64,000 nucleotides of DNA from NCBI RefSeq assembly GCF_013167895.1, contig NZ_BLWC01000001.1, positions 6,510,001-6,574,000 on the forward strand, given 5' to 3'. Under the pieces are notes generated by a model. The model saw nothing but the letters and a program-made list of their open reading frames with translations, did no database searches and was not told where the DNA came from. A program made the translations under genes and the position numbers. Source of the DNA: Streptomyces fulvorobeus (GTDB lineage Bacteria; Actinomycetota; Actinomycetes; Streptomycetales; Streptomycetaceae). Of the stretch, positions 50,305-59,684 are shown piece after piece (position 1 is the stretch's first letter; each line of letters begins with the position of its first letter).

Positions 50305-51392
50305 GCAAGGCCAAGAACCTCGGCGCCGGATCATCCTTCGCCCAGGCACGCCCCATCAGCGCACGCCGAGCAGCCATCGGGGCCGCCACCGGAGCGGCGA
50401 CCGATGGAGTCCCCGATCCCACCGAACTCCCCCTCGACGAGATCAGCCAGAATCCCGATAACCCGCGGGCCGAGCTCCGCGACCTCGACGGCCTGGCCGA
50501 CAGCATCCGCGAGATCGGGCTTATCAACGCCATCACGATCGCCAGCGTGGGTGCCTACCTCGCCGAGCGCCCGGACAGGGCAAAGGACCTGGACGAAGGC
50601 GTCAGCTACATCGTCATCGATGGCCACCGCCGCCTCGAGGCTGCTCGGCTTGCCGGGGCTCCGACGATCAGGGTCAGCGTCGACAACGCCCTCGTCTCCA
50701 CCGACGAATCCCTTCTAGAAGCAGCCTTCGTCGCCAACGTCCACCGCGACGACATGAATCCTCTCGAGCAGGCACAGGCTCTTCGCAAGCTCGTCGAGTT
50801 CTACGGATCGCAGAACAAGGCGGCCAAGAGGCTGGGCATCGGTCAGTCGACCATCTCGTCAAAGCTGTCGATCCTCGACCTCAATCCCGAACTTCAAGCG
50901 GACCTCGTCGCGGGCCGCCGCACAATCGAGCACGTGCGGAACCTAGCTAAATTGCCCCCGGAGGAGCAGCGCCAGAAGGCGGATGCGCGAGCAGCTGCTT
51001 CCGTCAAGCAGGAGTCTTCGGTCGCCCCGAGCGGGGGAGTGGTGCAGAGCGTCGCCCCGACGACGCAGCCTGAGGCACCGACCGTTGTGCTGACCGCACC
51101 GCAGGGGCAGCCAGACCTATCACGCCGTGATAACTCAACCGCTCACCCAAAGGCGGGGGACGCTCCTGACGAGCTGCCAACCCAGCGCACGGAAGCCGAC
51201 CCACAGCAGGCAGACCTTCCGGAGTTGGCACCGGGGGAATCGGCCTTCGTGCCGATTGGCCGTGTGACCAAAATGCCATGGCACGACGGCGACGCTATCG
51301 CGGAACTGGTGGTGCAGAAGATGGCAGTTGAGCAGCAACAGGTCCTCCTGTCGCGGCTTCTCACCGTGCACAGCGAAGCGGCTAGCAGCTGA
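50301..51392 (+). CDS. parB: ParB/Spo0J-family partition protein
   Basis: The 363-residue protein has the ParB N-terminal CTP-binding domain (ELPLDEISQNPDNPRAELRD, LADSIREIGLINAITIASV, YIVIDGHRRLEAARLAGAPT). A helix-turn-helix follows (ALRKLVEFYGSQNKAAKRLG, IGQSTISSKLSILDLNPELQ) and then a Pro/Gln-rich linker. The C-terminal end, HDGDAIAELVVQKMAVEQQQ, is a probable dimerisation helix. It is intact, but its ParA partner is truncated. It is a plasmid type rather than the chromosomal ParB. parS-like sites were not identified by eye. Confidence 0.9.
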   Translation: MSKAKNLGAGSSFAQARPISARRAAIGAATGAATDGVPDPTELPLDEISQNPDNPRAELRDLDGLADSIREIGLINAITIASVGAYLAERPDRAKDLDEGVSYIVIDGHRRLEAARLAGAPTIRVSVDNALVSTDESLLEAAFVANVHRDDMNPLEQAQALRKLVEFYGSQNKAAKRLGIGQSTISSKLSILDLNPELQADLVAGRRTIEHVRNLAKLPPEEQRQKADARAAASVKQESSVAPSGGVVQSVAPTTQPEAPTVVLTAPQGQPDLSRRDNSTAHPKAGDAPDELPTQRTEADPQQADLPELAPGESAFVPIGRVTKMPWHDGDAIAELVVQKMAVEQQQVLLSRLLTVHSEAASS

Positions 51393-51513
51393 GCAGTAGG
51401 TCGTCGATCCGGGGCGGGGATCGTCCTGGAGAGGAGCCCCCTGCTCTTGCCCGCACTTCTTAGTGCAGAGCACTGCCACGCGTCTCGGTAGGCGGCGCCT
51501 GTTTCATAAGACA

Positions 51514-51552
51514 GCTGGCCCCGCGTACGTGCGAAGTGGCCGCGGGGCCAGC
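51514..51552 (+). terminator. hairpin after parB
   Basis: GCTGGCCCCGCG at 51514-51525 pairs perfectly over 12 bases with CGCGGGGCCAGC at 51541-51552. It lies 120 bases after the parB stop. Confidence 0.65.
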
Positions 51553-51943
51553 CACCGGGCGTCGGGTCCGTGCGCGCCGCGGTTTGCGATCAGCAGCGCA
51601 CCGGTTGTGCGCATCCCGTCCTGCTCTGGCTCGCCGACAGCGGATACGCCTCCACCTCGGCATTCGCGGCCCTCGCTGATCGGGCGGTCGGTGAAGGAAC
51701 GGGTCTCGGGCGCGGCCGATCAGGTCCGGGGCCTTGGCGGCGGCCGGGTCAGAGACGGTGGTGCTGGCGGGATTGCGTAGCAAGGGCCGCTCGCCGAACA
51801 CGGAACGGGTCTACGCAGGCCCCCTGCGGTGAACAGGCTGGCAGTCGCCTACCACCTCGCTCACGGCAGCGCGGGCGGCGGCCTCGTCGACGAGATGGCA
51901 GAGGTCGCCTGGATTTCCTGGCGGCCTCTGCCATGGTGTCGGA
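51553..51943. other. stretch without a supported gene
   Basis: Only short overlapping frames are present. A plus-strand piece near 51850-51930 (AYHLAHGSAGGGLVDEMAEV) has some coding look but no family could be named. It separates the parAB remnant from the secreted-protein genes. Confidence 0.3.
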
Positions 51944-52339
51944 TCACCACCATGTGGTGCAGGCGACCTCGGGATAGTTGCTAGCCTTGCCGCAGGCTCG
52001 CATGAGGTTACGCTTGTTGTTATACGCCTCAGTCTTCTGGCTGCCGCCAGTGTTGATCCTAGCGACGTGGAGCTGTGTCCAGTTTCGGCCGCCGTCGAAA
52101 CTGCGGTCCACCCACACCAGGTCGCCCACGGAGCCGTTGGTGATCCTGCCCCATGCGCACGTTCCGTTGTATCGCAGCTCGATGCCGCGGGAGCGAATCG
52201 AGGTGGACGCGACCGTCCTGGGGTTGTCGTAGGTGCAGCCTTCGGCGGCCTGAGCCGTGGTTGGAGTCACCACGGTGAGCATGGCTGAGGTGAGGGCTGC
52301 TGCGGCGAAGGTTCCAACGAAGGTATTGCGAGTACTCAT
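51944..52339 (-). CDS. small secreted protein, DUF2690-like
   Basis: The 131-residue precursor has a clear signal peptide (FVGTFAAAALTSAMLTVVTP, cleavage near AQA-AE). The mature part has TYDNPRTVASTSIRSRGIEL, RYNGTCAWGRITNGSVGDLV and WVDRSFDGGRNW. This resembles DUF2690-type secreted proteins of Streptomyces, with a Cys pair (TCAWGR and ACGK or ACTTWW). The function is unknown. Confidence 0.72.
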   Translation of the reverse strand: MSTRNTFVGTFAAAALTSAMLTVVTPTTAQAAEGCTYDNPRTVASTSIRSRGIELRYNGTCAWGRITNGSVGDLVWVDRSFDGGRNWTQLHVARINTGGSQKTEAYNNKRNLMRACGKASNYPEVACTTWW

Positions 52340-52479
52340 GCTTGACGTCCTCCTGGTCGTTGCTCATTCTGAGGCCAAGTCGGGTAGAGCAGGAATCTGC
52401 CGTGACCAGCCTCGGTGAATTCGTCAGTTGGCGGGATCAGTCAGCCAAGACGACTGATAGTCACCCCGGTCCAACTGAT

Positions 52480-53421
52480 CTCTTGCAGCGAAGGTTGAGC
52501 ATTCTCATCGAAGTTTGTGCGGTCCGCGGGTCTCGTCGGAGTGTGGTCGCTGAGTGGAGTGAGGCAGGTTCTGCGCGCAGAAGCCTCGTCGAAGCGGCCG
52601 GTTCCTCGCGCTCCGTTGCTCGAATCTCGAAGCGCGAGGAGGGCCACGCCTGCCATCCGGGAAACGTTGAACTCTGGCGCGAGAGAAACGCGCTGGGGTT
52701 CGACGACAGGCTCAGTACCGCGTAGGGAACAGTTGGAGCTTGGCCTTCTTGCCGGAGACCGACTTCACCCAAATCTTCAGGTTGTTGAACTTGACGGTAC
52801 CGCCCGGGCTGGTGCTGCCGCTGAGGCGCCCGTCGGCGGCCGACATCTTCACGAATCGGGAGCTGACGCTTGTGATCTTCAACTTCCCGAACCCGAACTT
52901 GCGACTGTCCACCTTGATGGTCTTGGGCGCCGACACGGTGATCTTGCATCGCCCGTCATAGCAGGGCCCGTTAGCGGCAGAGGCCACCGGCGTCATCGCG
53001 CCGAACCCGAGTGTGCCCGCCATGGTCAGCGTCACGGCAGTCGTCGCGGCCCGTCGGCGCATACCGGCGGTGGCCACCGGGGTGGCGGCTGTCAGTCGGC
53101 GGATACGGTTCACGTCATCGCCCTTCAGTCGGAAACGGTACGGCGGGGAATTCCTACGCCGCCGGAGCCCAGGCACCCTGTGTGCTCGGATCCGAGCCGG
53201 CCAGCCGGTGCCCCGCTGCACCGATTCCAGCATCCGCCTGGTTGTTCAGTAACCTGATCCGTCCCCCTGAACAATTCGCGGCTGCGCCCGGGACGGGGTG
53301 GCGCTGGCAAGCGCGCGGTAGAACCCAGGGCAGTGGAGGACGTCACACGGTCCCGGCCCGTCCTGTCCCGCGCCGTTCTGCGCTCAACCTTCGATGAGAA
53401 CGCTCAGCCTTTGCTGCGACA
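52480..53421. repeat. inverted 41-base repeats flanking a secreted-protein gene
   Basis: The reverse complement of 52480-52520 matches 53381-53421 at about 34 of 41 bases; the shared core is CTTCGATGAGAA followed by GCTCA. The copies point outward and enclose about 860 bases with one secreted-protein gene. They could be ends of a small mobile unit or two copies of a conserved non-coding element. Confidence 0.6.
52712..53113 (-). CDS. small secreted protein
   Basis: The frame is open to 53233, but GTG 53111-53113 after GGGCGATGAC starts a signal peptide (RRRAATTAVTLTMAGTLGFG, cleavage near ASA-AN). The mature part of about 88 residues is basic, beta-rich and has one Cys pair (CYDGRCKITVSAPKTIKVD). 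Further on, KLKITSVSSRFVKMSAADGR and VKFNNLKIWVKSVSGKK alternate polar and hydrophobic residues, as in a small beta-sandwich. Function unknown. Confidence 0.68.
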   Translation of the reverse strand: MNRIRRLTAATPVATAGMRRRAATTAVTLTMAGTLGFGAMTPVASAANGPCYDGRCKITVSAPKTIKVDSRKFGFGKLKITSVSSRFVKMSAADGRLSGSTSPGGTVKFNNLKIWVKSVSGKKAKLQLFPTRY

Positions 53422-53423
53422 GG

Positions 53424-53812
53424 TCAAAATTGATCACGATGCGGTCAGCCGAGCCTGCGCTGACACGGTCGCCGTCCAAGGAGCTGGTGCAGTGGGTCGG
53501 CGGTCTGTGCGAGTCGATGACCACGCTCGAGAACCTCGGAAGGACAGCGCGGCGGATCTGAAGAAGATCCGGAATCCGGCAGAGGCCGGCCCGTCGGCCG
53601 AACTCCTTGCCATGAGCTACCTCTCCGGGACACCGAGCGCGGTGGAAGCCGTGGACCGCGACCTTAAGGAGCTCAACGCGTCGGGCGTTCCCGCGGCCGA
53701 CCGGCTGCTGGCCTCCTGGCTGAAGAAGTTGGAGCACGAGCGGGCGAAGCAGTGCTCTGCGGGCTGGAAGCACAAAGAGCCCGGCGAGGGGACGGACTCG
53801 CCCCCCGTCTGA
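53424..53812 (+). pseudogene. conserved hypothetical protein, 5' truncated and frameshifted
   Basis: One frame gives SPSKELVQWVGGLCESMTTL and ENLGRTA. After a shift near 53550 another continues ADLKKIRNPAEAGP, VEAVDRDLKELNASGVPAAD and LLASWLKKLEHERAK to a stop at 53812. The parts follow the order of a small helical Streptomyces protein of unknown function. The 5' end stops at the right inverted repeat, so its start is lost. Confidence 0.42.
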
Positions 53813-53819
53813 CCCCACC

Positions 53820-54081
53820 GGTCCGCTGCCCAAGGCGGCGGACGGAAATGAACACCGACGCCTGCTCGGACGGCGCGTGCGAGGTCCTGGTGACCTCCAC
53901 GGCGGACACCACGGCGAACGGGGTGAGCGTGCATGTCACCGTGGCCGACGACTCCCTCATCTTCTAGACGCCGGACACCGTGATACAGCTGGGCGGCGAG
54001 GCCGGGTTCGGTGACGAGTTGAAGGCGAGCGTCGTTGCACACCATGAGGACGGCGCCGTGCTGAAGTTCAGCACCCTCTGA
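53820..54081 (+). pseudogene. short conserved fragment with an in-frame TAG
   Basis: The frame reads NTDACSDGACEVLVTSTADT and ANGVSVHVTVADDSLIF. A TAG at 53965-53967 follows, and then TPDTVIQLGGEAGFGDELKA and SVVAHHEDGAVLKFSTL to the stop at 54081. The DGACEVLV segment is familiar from Streptomyces secreted proteins. The start is missing. Confidence 0.35.
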
Positions 54082-54180
54082 GCCTCACCCCCTGAGCACT
54101 GCCATCCCGCCCGGCCGCCGGCCTGTCGCCGGGGGCGCAGCCAGGGGGCGCGTGCAGGTGATATGTGCAACGGGTACCGC

Positions 54181-57100
54181 TCAAGGGGTGTCGCACACCG
54201 TCCGGTGTCCGAGTTGCGGCAGGTGCTCCTCCCATTCGGCACGCGTGAGAATGCCGCCGGTGTGGTCGCAGACGTAGACCGCGGCGTAGTGCGTGTTCAG
54301 GAGCCACACCCGGGCCGTCAGGTCGTAGCCGGCGGAGGCAAGGGTGTCGCCCTTCGGGCTGAAGGCGACGGAGGTGACGGTGTCGAGGTGTCCGGTGAGT
54401 TCCCCGCCGGCGGGCTCGGCACGGTCCGGCTGTGCCACGTCCCACAGCCGGACCGTGTGGTCGCTGCTGCCGGTGGCCAGTGTCTTCCCGTCAGGCGAGT
54501 AGGCTACCGACCTGACCGGCCCGCGGTGCCCGTCCAGTTCCTCCCCGGTCTGCCGGGCGCGATCCGGTCGGCGTATGTCCCACAGTCGTACCGTGCGGTC
54601 CTCGCCGCCGGTGGCCAGCGTCTTCCCGTCTGGGGCGAAGGCGACCGCGTTGACCGACTCGTCGTCCCCGGTGAGAGCTTCACCGGCGACCCGCGCACGC
54701 GCCGGGTCGCGCACGTGCCACAGCCGCACCGTGCCGTCCTCGCCGCCGGTGGCCAGCGTTTTCCCGTCCGGTGCGAAGGCGACGGAGCGGACGGCGTCAC
54801 CGTGGCCGCGCAGCGGTGCGCCGAGCGGCCGTACACGAGCCGGGTCGCGTACGTCCCACAGCCGCACCGTGCCGTCCTCGCCGCCGGTGGCCAGCGTGCG
54901 GCTGGTCCGGGTGAACGCGAGGGTGATGGCGCCGCCGTCGTGCGTGTCCAGTGGTTCGCCGAGCGGGACGGGGCGTTCGGGCGCGGAGACGTCCCACAGG
55001 CGTACGGTGCCGTCCAGCGAGCCGCCGGCCACCGTGCGGCTGTCCGGGGCGAACGCGACGGCCAGTACCTCGTCCCTGTGGCCGGTAAGCATCCGTGGGA
55101 TCCGGCGCGGGCGGCCCGGCTCGTCGACGTCCCACAGGCGGATCAGCGCGTCGTCGGTGCTGGCGGCGGCGAGCAGGCGGCCGTCGGGGCTGTGGGCGAC
55201 GGAGGTCAGCGGGTTGGTGAAGTCGGTGAGAACGGTCGGCGGCCGGTGCCAGAGGTGGACGCTGTGGTCGGCGCCGGTGCTGGCGAGGGTGCGGCCGTCG
55301 GGGCTGAAAGCCACCTCCCACACGGCCTCCGTGTGGCCGGCCAACGGCTCTCCGAGCTGCTGCGGATATTCGGGGTTGGCCACGTTCCACAGGATCGGCG
55401 CGTTGTCCTCCCCCGCGCTCGCCAGGGTGCGGCCGTCGGAACTGAAGGCCACCGACATGACGGGCGCGGTGTGCTCGGTGAGTGGATCGCCCAGCGGCCG
55501 GACGCGGTCCGGGTCGGACACGCCCCACAGCCGTACGGTGTCGTCGAAGCCGGCCGTGGCCAGCGTCCGGCCGTCCGGGGAGAAGGCCACCGTCCAGACC
55601 GAGGCGGTGTGTTCGCGCAGCGGCTCGCCGAGCGGCTCGATCCCGTCGTCCCCATCGATGCGCCACATCCGTACGGCACCGTCGAAGCCCGCCGTGGCCA
55701 GGGTGTCCCCGTCGGGGGCGAACGCGACGGCGCGGACGCTGCCTTCCTCGGACGCGTCGGCCTCGGCGGGCTCGCCGAGCGGTGTGAGCCGGTCCGGGTC
55801 GCTCAGGTCCCACAGCCGTATGGTCCCGTCGTCTCCGGCGGTGGCCAGCGCCCGGCCGTCGGGGGCGAACGCGACGGAGACGACGTTCTCCTTGTCGTGG
55901 CTCACCAGCGGCCGGCCGACGGAGCGGGGCTGATCCCGGTCGTGTACGTCCCACAACTGGATGCCGCCGTCTTTGCCGGTGGCCGCCAGGAGGTCACCGC
56001 CCTGCGGTACGAAGGCGACCGCGCCGACCGGGCCCGTACGGAATCGCAGCGGTCTCCCCAGCGGTTTCCCCAGATCTCCGGGCCGGTGCGCCGACCCGGG
56101 CCGCACGGCGGTGTCCCACAGCCGGACCGTGCCGTCGTGGCCGCCGCTGGCGAGGGTGCGGCCGTCGGGCGCGTACGCCACGGAGCTGGCGAGACCGGTG
56201 TGGCCGGGCAGCCGGGTGGCCAGCGTCCGGCCCGCGTGCGAGGCCAGCCGGGTCCGGGTGTCCGGGGTGGCGCGCATGGTGTGCGCGGCGACGTCGAGGC
56301 GGCCGGCCAGCCCGGCGTTGATCTCGCGGACGCTGTCGGCCTCGGTGGTGAGGCGGCCGAAGACGGCGGCGTCCCGTTCGGCCTGCGCGGTGGCGCGCGC
56401 CTGGAGGGCGGCGACGGCGGTGCCGGTGGCGAGCAGCCCGAGAGCGGCGAGCAGGGCCACGACCGTACGCCGCAGTCGCGCGGTGCGGTGCCGGCGGCGG
56501 AGCGAGGCGGTGAGGAACTGCTGTTCCAGGGGCGTGAGTTCGGCGCCGCGGCGGTTGTCCCCGTCCTCCCGGGCCTTTGCCGTGGTGCCGTTCGGCCGGG
56601 TGGTGTCCTTGGGGAAGGCGTCGCGGGCGGCGTCCAGCCGGGAGCCCGCGTAGAGCGCGGCGCTCTCCCGGCCGAGCGCCTGCCAGGTGCGTGCCGACTC
56701 GGAGAGCGCGCGGTGGACGCGCAATCGATCGCGTTCGGCGTCGATCCAGGCGTGCAGGCGGGGCCAGGCGGTGATGAGGGCTTCGTGGGCGAGGTCGACG
56801 GTGCCGTCGTCGAAGGTGATGAGGCGGGCGCGGACCAGGCGTTCCAGCACCACGTGGGTGTCGGCGGGACTGCCGAAGTCGAGCTCCGCGTGCTCGGTGG
56901 GGCGGCGGGTGTCCGCCGCCCCGTCGCCGGGTGTGATGAGCCGGAGCAGCACACGGCGGGCCACCTCGGTTTGGGGCGGGGTGAGTTCGCCGTACACCTG
57001 CTCGGCGGTACGGACGACGGCGCCGTGCAGTCCGCCGGCCGCCTCGTACGCGGCCTCCGTCAGGAGCCGGCCGTTGCGGTGGCGCCAGGTCTCCAGCAGG

Positions 57101-58077
57101 GCATGGGACATCATCGGCAGCCCGCCCGGGGCGCCCTCGACCTCGTCGAGAAGACGGTCGGTCAGGGAACGTTCGACGATCAGGCCGCCCGCGGCGGCCG
57201 GGCGCACGATGGCTTCCCGCAGCTCCGCACGGCTCATCGGCCCGGCGAGCAGCGTGGCGCCCTGCAACGCGGCGGTGAGGCCGGGGTGTTCCGCGCAGCG
57301 GCCGAGGAAGTCGGCCCGCACCGCGATGAGGACGCGCAGCCGGCTGTCGGCGTCGGTGGCGGCGACGAGGCGGTCGATGAAGGTGTCCCGATGGGCCGGG
57401 TCGGCACCGAGGGTGTACAGCTCCTCGAACTGGTCGACGAGCAGCCAGGTCTCGGCGTCGGTGTCGGGCACGGGAGTGAGCCGGTCGGCGTGCGTGCGCA
57501 GCGGGTCGGGGCCGGGCGTGAAAATCCGTACGGCCGCCGGAGCGATCTCGCGGTCCCCGTCGCCCGCGTCCTGGGGCGGGGTGCGCAGCCGGGGGATCAG
57601 GCCGGCGCGTAACAGCGAGGACTTGCCGCTGCCGGAGGGTCCGAAGACGGCGGTGAGGCGGTGTCTGCGGTTCAGTTCGGTCAGCCGCTCCAGGAGCTGG
57701 TCGCGGCCGAAGAAGAGTTCGGCGTCACCCGGTTCGAACCGGGTCAGGCCGCGGTACGGCGCTCGGGAGGTCTCGTCACCGGAGGCCTCGGCGGCGAGCT
57801 CGGCTGACGCCTCGCGCCAGCGCTGCTCCCACTCCATCACGTCGCCGCCGCACGCCTTCACGTAGGCGAGCGTCACCGCGCGGGTGGGCAACTGCTTCCC
57901 GGCCGCCGCCTGCGACAGGGTGGTCACTCCGTACCGCGCCCGCTGAGCCATCGCCCGGTACGTGGGCTTCCCCGCGGCCTCGCGCAGCGCCCGCAGTCCG
58001 GCGGCGAACCGCGGTACCGGTCCGGCCTCCGGATCCAGCTCACCCTCGATGCGCCCCGGCCCTGGCTGTCCCGACAC
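54181..58077 (-). CDS. HTH-nSTAND1-WD40 protein
   Basis: GTG 58075-58077 (VSGQPGPGRIEGELDPEAGP) is a reasonable start within a frame open to 58146, giving 1298 residues. An XRE-like N-terminal helix-turn-helix lies at about 25-110 (YRAMAQRARYGVTTLSQAAA). The nSTAND1 NTPase follows, with Walker A FGPSGSGKSSLLRAGL and Walker B LLVDQFEELYTLG, plus a winged-helix/helical region. A hydrophobic helix (VVALLAALGLLATGTAVAAL) precedes the sensor. The C-terminal half has 14 WD40 repeats (SVAFSPDGRTLASAGxD type, ending RLWD), enough for two seven-bladed propellers. Such proteins act as large sensors, some in biological conflict. Confidence 0.9.
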   Translation of the reverse strand: MSGQPGPGRIEGELDPEAGPVPRFAAGLRALREAAGKPTYRAMAQRARYGVTTLSQAAAGKQLPTRAVTLAYVKACGGDVMEWEQRWREASAELAAEASGDETSRAPYRGLTRFEPGDAELFFGRDQLLERLTELNRRHRLTAVFGPSGSGKSSLLRAGLIPRLRTPPQDAGDGDREIAPAAVRIFTPGPDPLRTHADRLTPVPDTDAETWLLVDQFEELYTLGADPAHRDTFIDRLVAATDADSRLRVLIAVRADFLGRCAEHPGLTAALQGATLLAGPMSRAELREAIVRPAAAGGLIVERSLTDRLLDEVEGAPGGLPMMSHALLETWRHRNGRLLTEAAYEAAGGLHGAVVRTAEQVYGELTPPQTEVARRVLLRLITPGDGAADTRRPTEHAELDFGSPADTHVVLERLVRARLITFDDGTVDLAHEALITAWPRLHAWIDAERDRLRVHRALSESARTWQALGRESAALYAGSRLDAARDAFPKDTTRPNGTTAKAREDGDNRRGAELTPLEQQFLTASLRRRHRTARLRRTVVALLAALGLLATGTAVAALQARATAQAERDAAVFGRLTTEADSVREINAGLAGRLDVAAHTMRATPDTRTRLASHAGRTLATRLPGHTGLASSVAYAPDGRTLASGGHDGTVRLWDTAVRPGSAHRPGDLGKPLGRPLRFRTGPVGAVAFVPQGGDLLAATGKDGGIQLWDVHDRDQPRSVGRPLVSHDKENVVSVAFAPDGRALATAGDDGTIRLWDLSDPDRLTPLGEPAEADASEEGSVRAVAFAPDGDTLATAGFDGAVRMWRIDGDDGIEPLGEPLREHTASVWTVAFSPDGRTLATAGFDDTVRLWGVSDPDRVRPLGDPLTEHTAPVMSVAFSSDGRTLASAGEDNAPILWNVANPEYPQQLGEPLAGHTEAVWEVAFSPDGRTLASTGADHSVHLWHRPPTVLTDFTNPLTSVAHSPDGRLLAAASTDDALIRLWDVDEPGRPRRIPRMLTGHRDEVLAVAFAPDSRTVAGGSLDGTVRLWDVSAPERPVPLGEPLDTHDGGAITLAFTRTSRTLATGGEDGTVRLWDVRDPARVRPLGAPLRGHGDAVRSVAFAPDGKTLATGGEDGTVRLWHVRDPARARVAGEALTGDDESVNAVAFAPDGKTLATGGEDRTVRLWDIRRPDRARQTGEELDGHRGPVRSVAYSPDGKTLATGSSDHTVRLWDVAQPDRAEPAGGELTGHLDTVTSVAFSPKGDTLASAGYDLTARVWLLNTHYAAVYVCDHTGGILTRAEWEEHLPQLGHRTVCDTP

Positions 58078-58329
58078 GTGCCCCCACCCCCGCTCGGCCC
58101 GAGTCGCCACCACGGCATTACCTCGTGCGTCTGCTCGGACGCCCACGGTAGGAAGTCAGGAGGTGCGACCGCAACCGGACTGCCGGGTAACCACGCGTGG
58201 GACACGGGCGTTCACCCGGTCTTCACGATCGGCCGCGGCCGGTTCGCCCCGCCGGTTGGTGCCTCCGGGTTGTTCGGCGCCGGGACAGGGCCTGCTGAAC
58301 AACGGCGTACGGCGGTCGAATGGCCGGGG

Positions 58330-58811
58330 CGGTGGCCGGCACCGGCCACCCGCAGGGCGAGACCAGCGCGGGATGGCACGGCCCTTACCCGACATCTTCA
58401 CCCACCGCGGCACCTCTGATCGTGGCACGGTTCCCCAAGAGCCAGTGCCGCCCCTGCCCGGTCCGCATCCGCTGCACGACCACCGCCGACAGCGCCCGAA
58501 CTGTGGGCTTTCCTCCGCGAGAACTCCGCGATTTGCAACTCCAAGTGCGCGCCGAGCAACAGACACCCCATTGGCAAGCCCGCTACGCGGTTCGCTCCGG
58601 AGTGGAAGGCACCATCAACGAACTCGCCCACGGGCACGGCATGCGCCGCTGCCGCTACCGGGGACAGCAGAAAGCCCACCTACAGCACGTGTTCACGGCC
58701 ATCGCCGCGAACATTGAGCGCCTCAGCCGACGGCCGCCGACCGCCTTCCAGAACTTCCTGGACCAACACGGGATCCCCCGGCCGAGGTCCTGGCGGTCCG
58801 CCAAAGACTGA
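58330..58811 (+). pseudogene. IS1182-like transposase, C-terminal remnant
   Basis: The readable part has VARFPKSQCRPCPVRIRCTT, LQLQVRAEQQTPHWQARYAV, RSGVEGTINELAHGHGMRRC and RYRGQQKAHLQHVFTAIAAN. The R-x-GVEGT segment carries the catalytic Glu of this DDE group. The N-terminal two thirds, including both Asp residues, are missing, and the first 60 residues of the frame are shifted. Confidence 0.68.
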
Positions 58812-58998
58812 GCAGACGACACCAAGATCCCCGACAGAGTCAGCGTCCGAAGCTGCGCCGGGGGCGACTCCTGACCGCTGGTCCACGGTGGTCGGGCGGA
58901 GGTGTCGAAGCCAGGAGGGCCGGGCGCCCCGGACTCCCCGCCCCTGGCCACCGGTGCGAAGCACGAGAGTCACGCGGTGGCTACTGAGGTCAGCAGAA

Positions 58999-59445
58999 CT
59001 AGGCGTGGGCATTGGCCATCCGTTGGAACGCTGCCTGCGACCCCGATCCGAAGACCCCGTCGATCGCGCCGGTGTAGCCCCATTCGGCCTTGAGGTTGCG
59101 CTGGAGGGCCTTCTTCGTGCCGGTGCCGACGACACCGTCGATGGCACCGGTGTAGCCCCAGTGTTCCTTGAGGTTGCGCTGGAACGCCTTCCAGCTGTTG
59201 GTGCCGAGCTGGCCGTCGATCAGGCCGGTGTAATTGTAGAAACCTCGCAGCCAGCGCTGCATGTTCATGGCCTGTGTCGTGTTCAGGCCGAGGTTATTCA
59301 CTGCGAGCGGAGCAACCGCCTGGGCGGCCGCCGGCTTGGAGACCGGCGTGGACGCCGCAAAGCTTGCGCCCGCTCCCGCCAGACTCCCCGCGGCGACTCC
59401 GACGACGGCGGTGGCGCTGACGAGCGCCCTGGTCAGAACTCGCAT
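58999..59445 (-). CDS. secreted peptidoglycan-binding protein
   Basis: ATG 59443-59445 follows GGAGAAACGA and starts a signal peptide (MRVLTRALVSATAVVGVAAG, cleavage near SFA-AS). The 148-residue precursor then has three PG_binding_1-like repeats: QRWLRGFYNYTGLIDGQLGT, FQRNLKEHWGYTGAIDGVVG and LQRNLKAEWGYTGAIDGVFG. The protein has no catalytic domain and probably anchors or decorates the cell wall. Confidence 0.85.
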   Translation of the reverse strand: MRVLTRALVSATAVVGVAAGSLAGAGASFAASTPVSKPAAAQAVAPLAVNNLGLNTTQAMNMQRWLRGFYNYTGLIDGQLGTNSWKAFQRNLKEHWGYTGAIDGVVGTGTKKALQRNLKAEWGYTGAIDGVFGSGSQAAFQRMANAHA

Positions 59446-59684
59446 TCGTTTCTCCTCTGGTCCGGGCTGAAAGGGCGCACCCGACGCCATGGTGCACTGA
59501 TCACGAGTCACACGGCGACGCGGGTGCCGGATGAAGGCCCCGGCTGGTCGGAATCCGGCGCCTGCTGAGGACAAGCACAGCGTCTCAGGGATTGTTCAGT
59601 AGCCCCCTCTGCTGCTGCGAACAACTGATTAACTCTTGTCTGTGGTGATTTCTGATCATTTCAGAAGGAGATCGGTGTGGTGGC

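Noticed and set aside
54163..57612. Very long plus-strand open frame of 1149 codons
   Set aside because: It is the antisense shadow of the WD40/nSTAND1 gene. It is repetitive because the repeats on the other strand are, and it shows no family motif.
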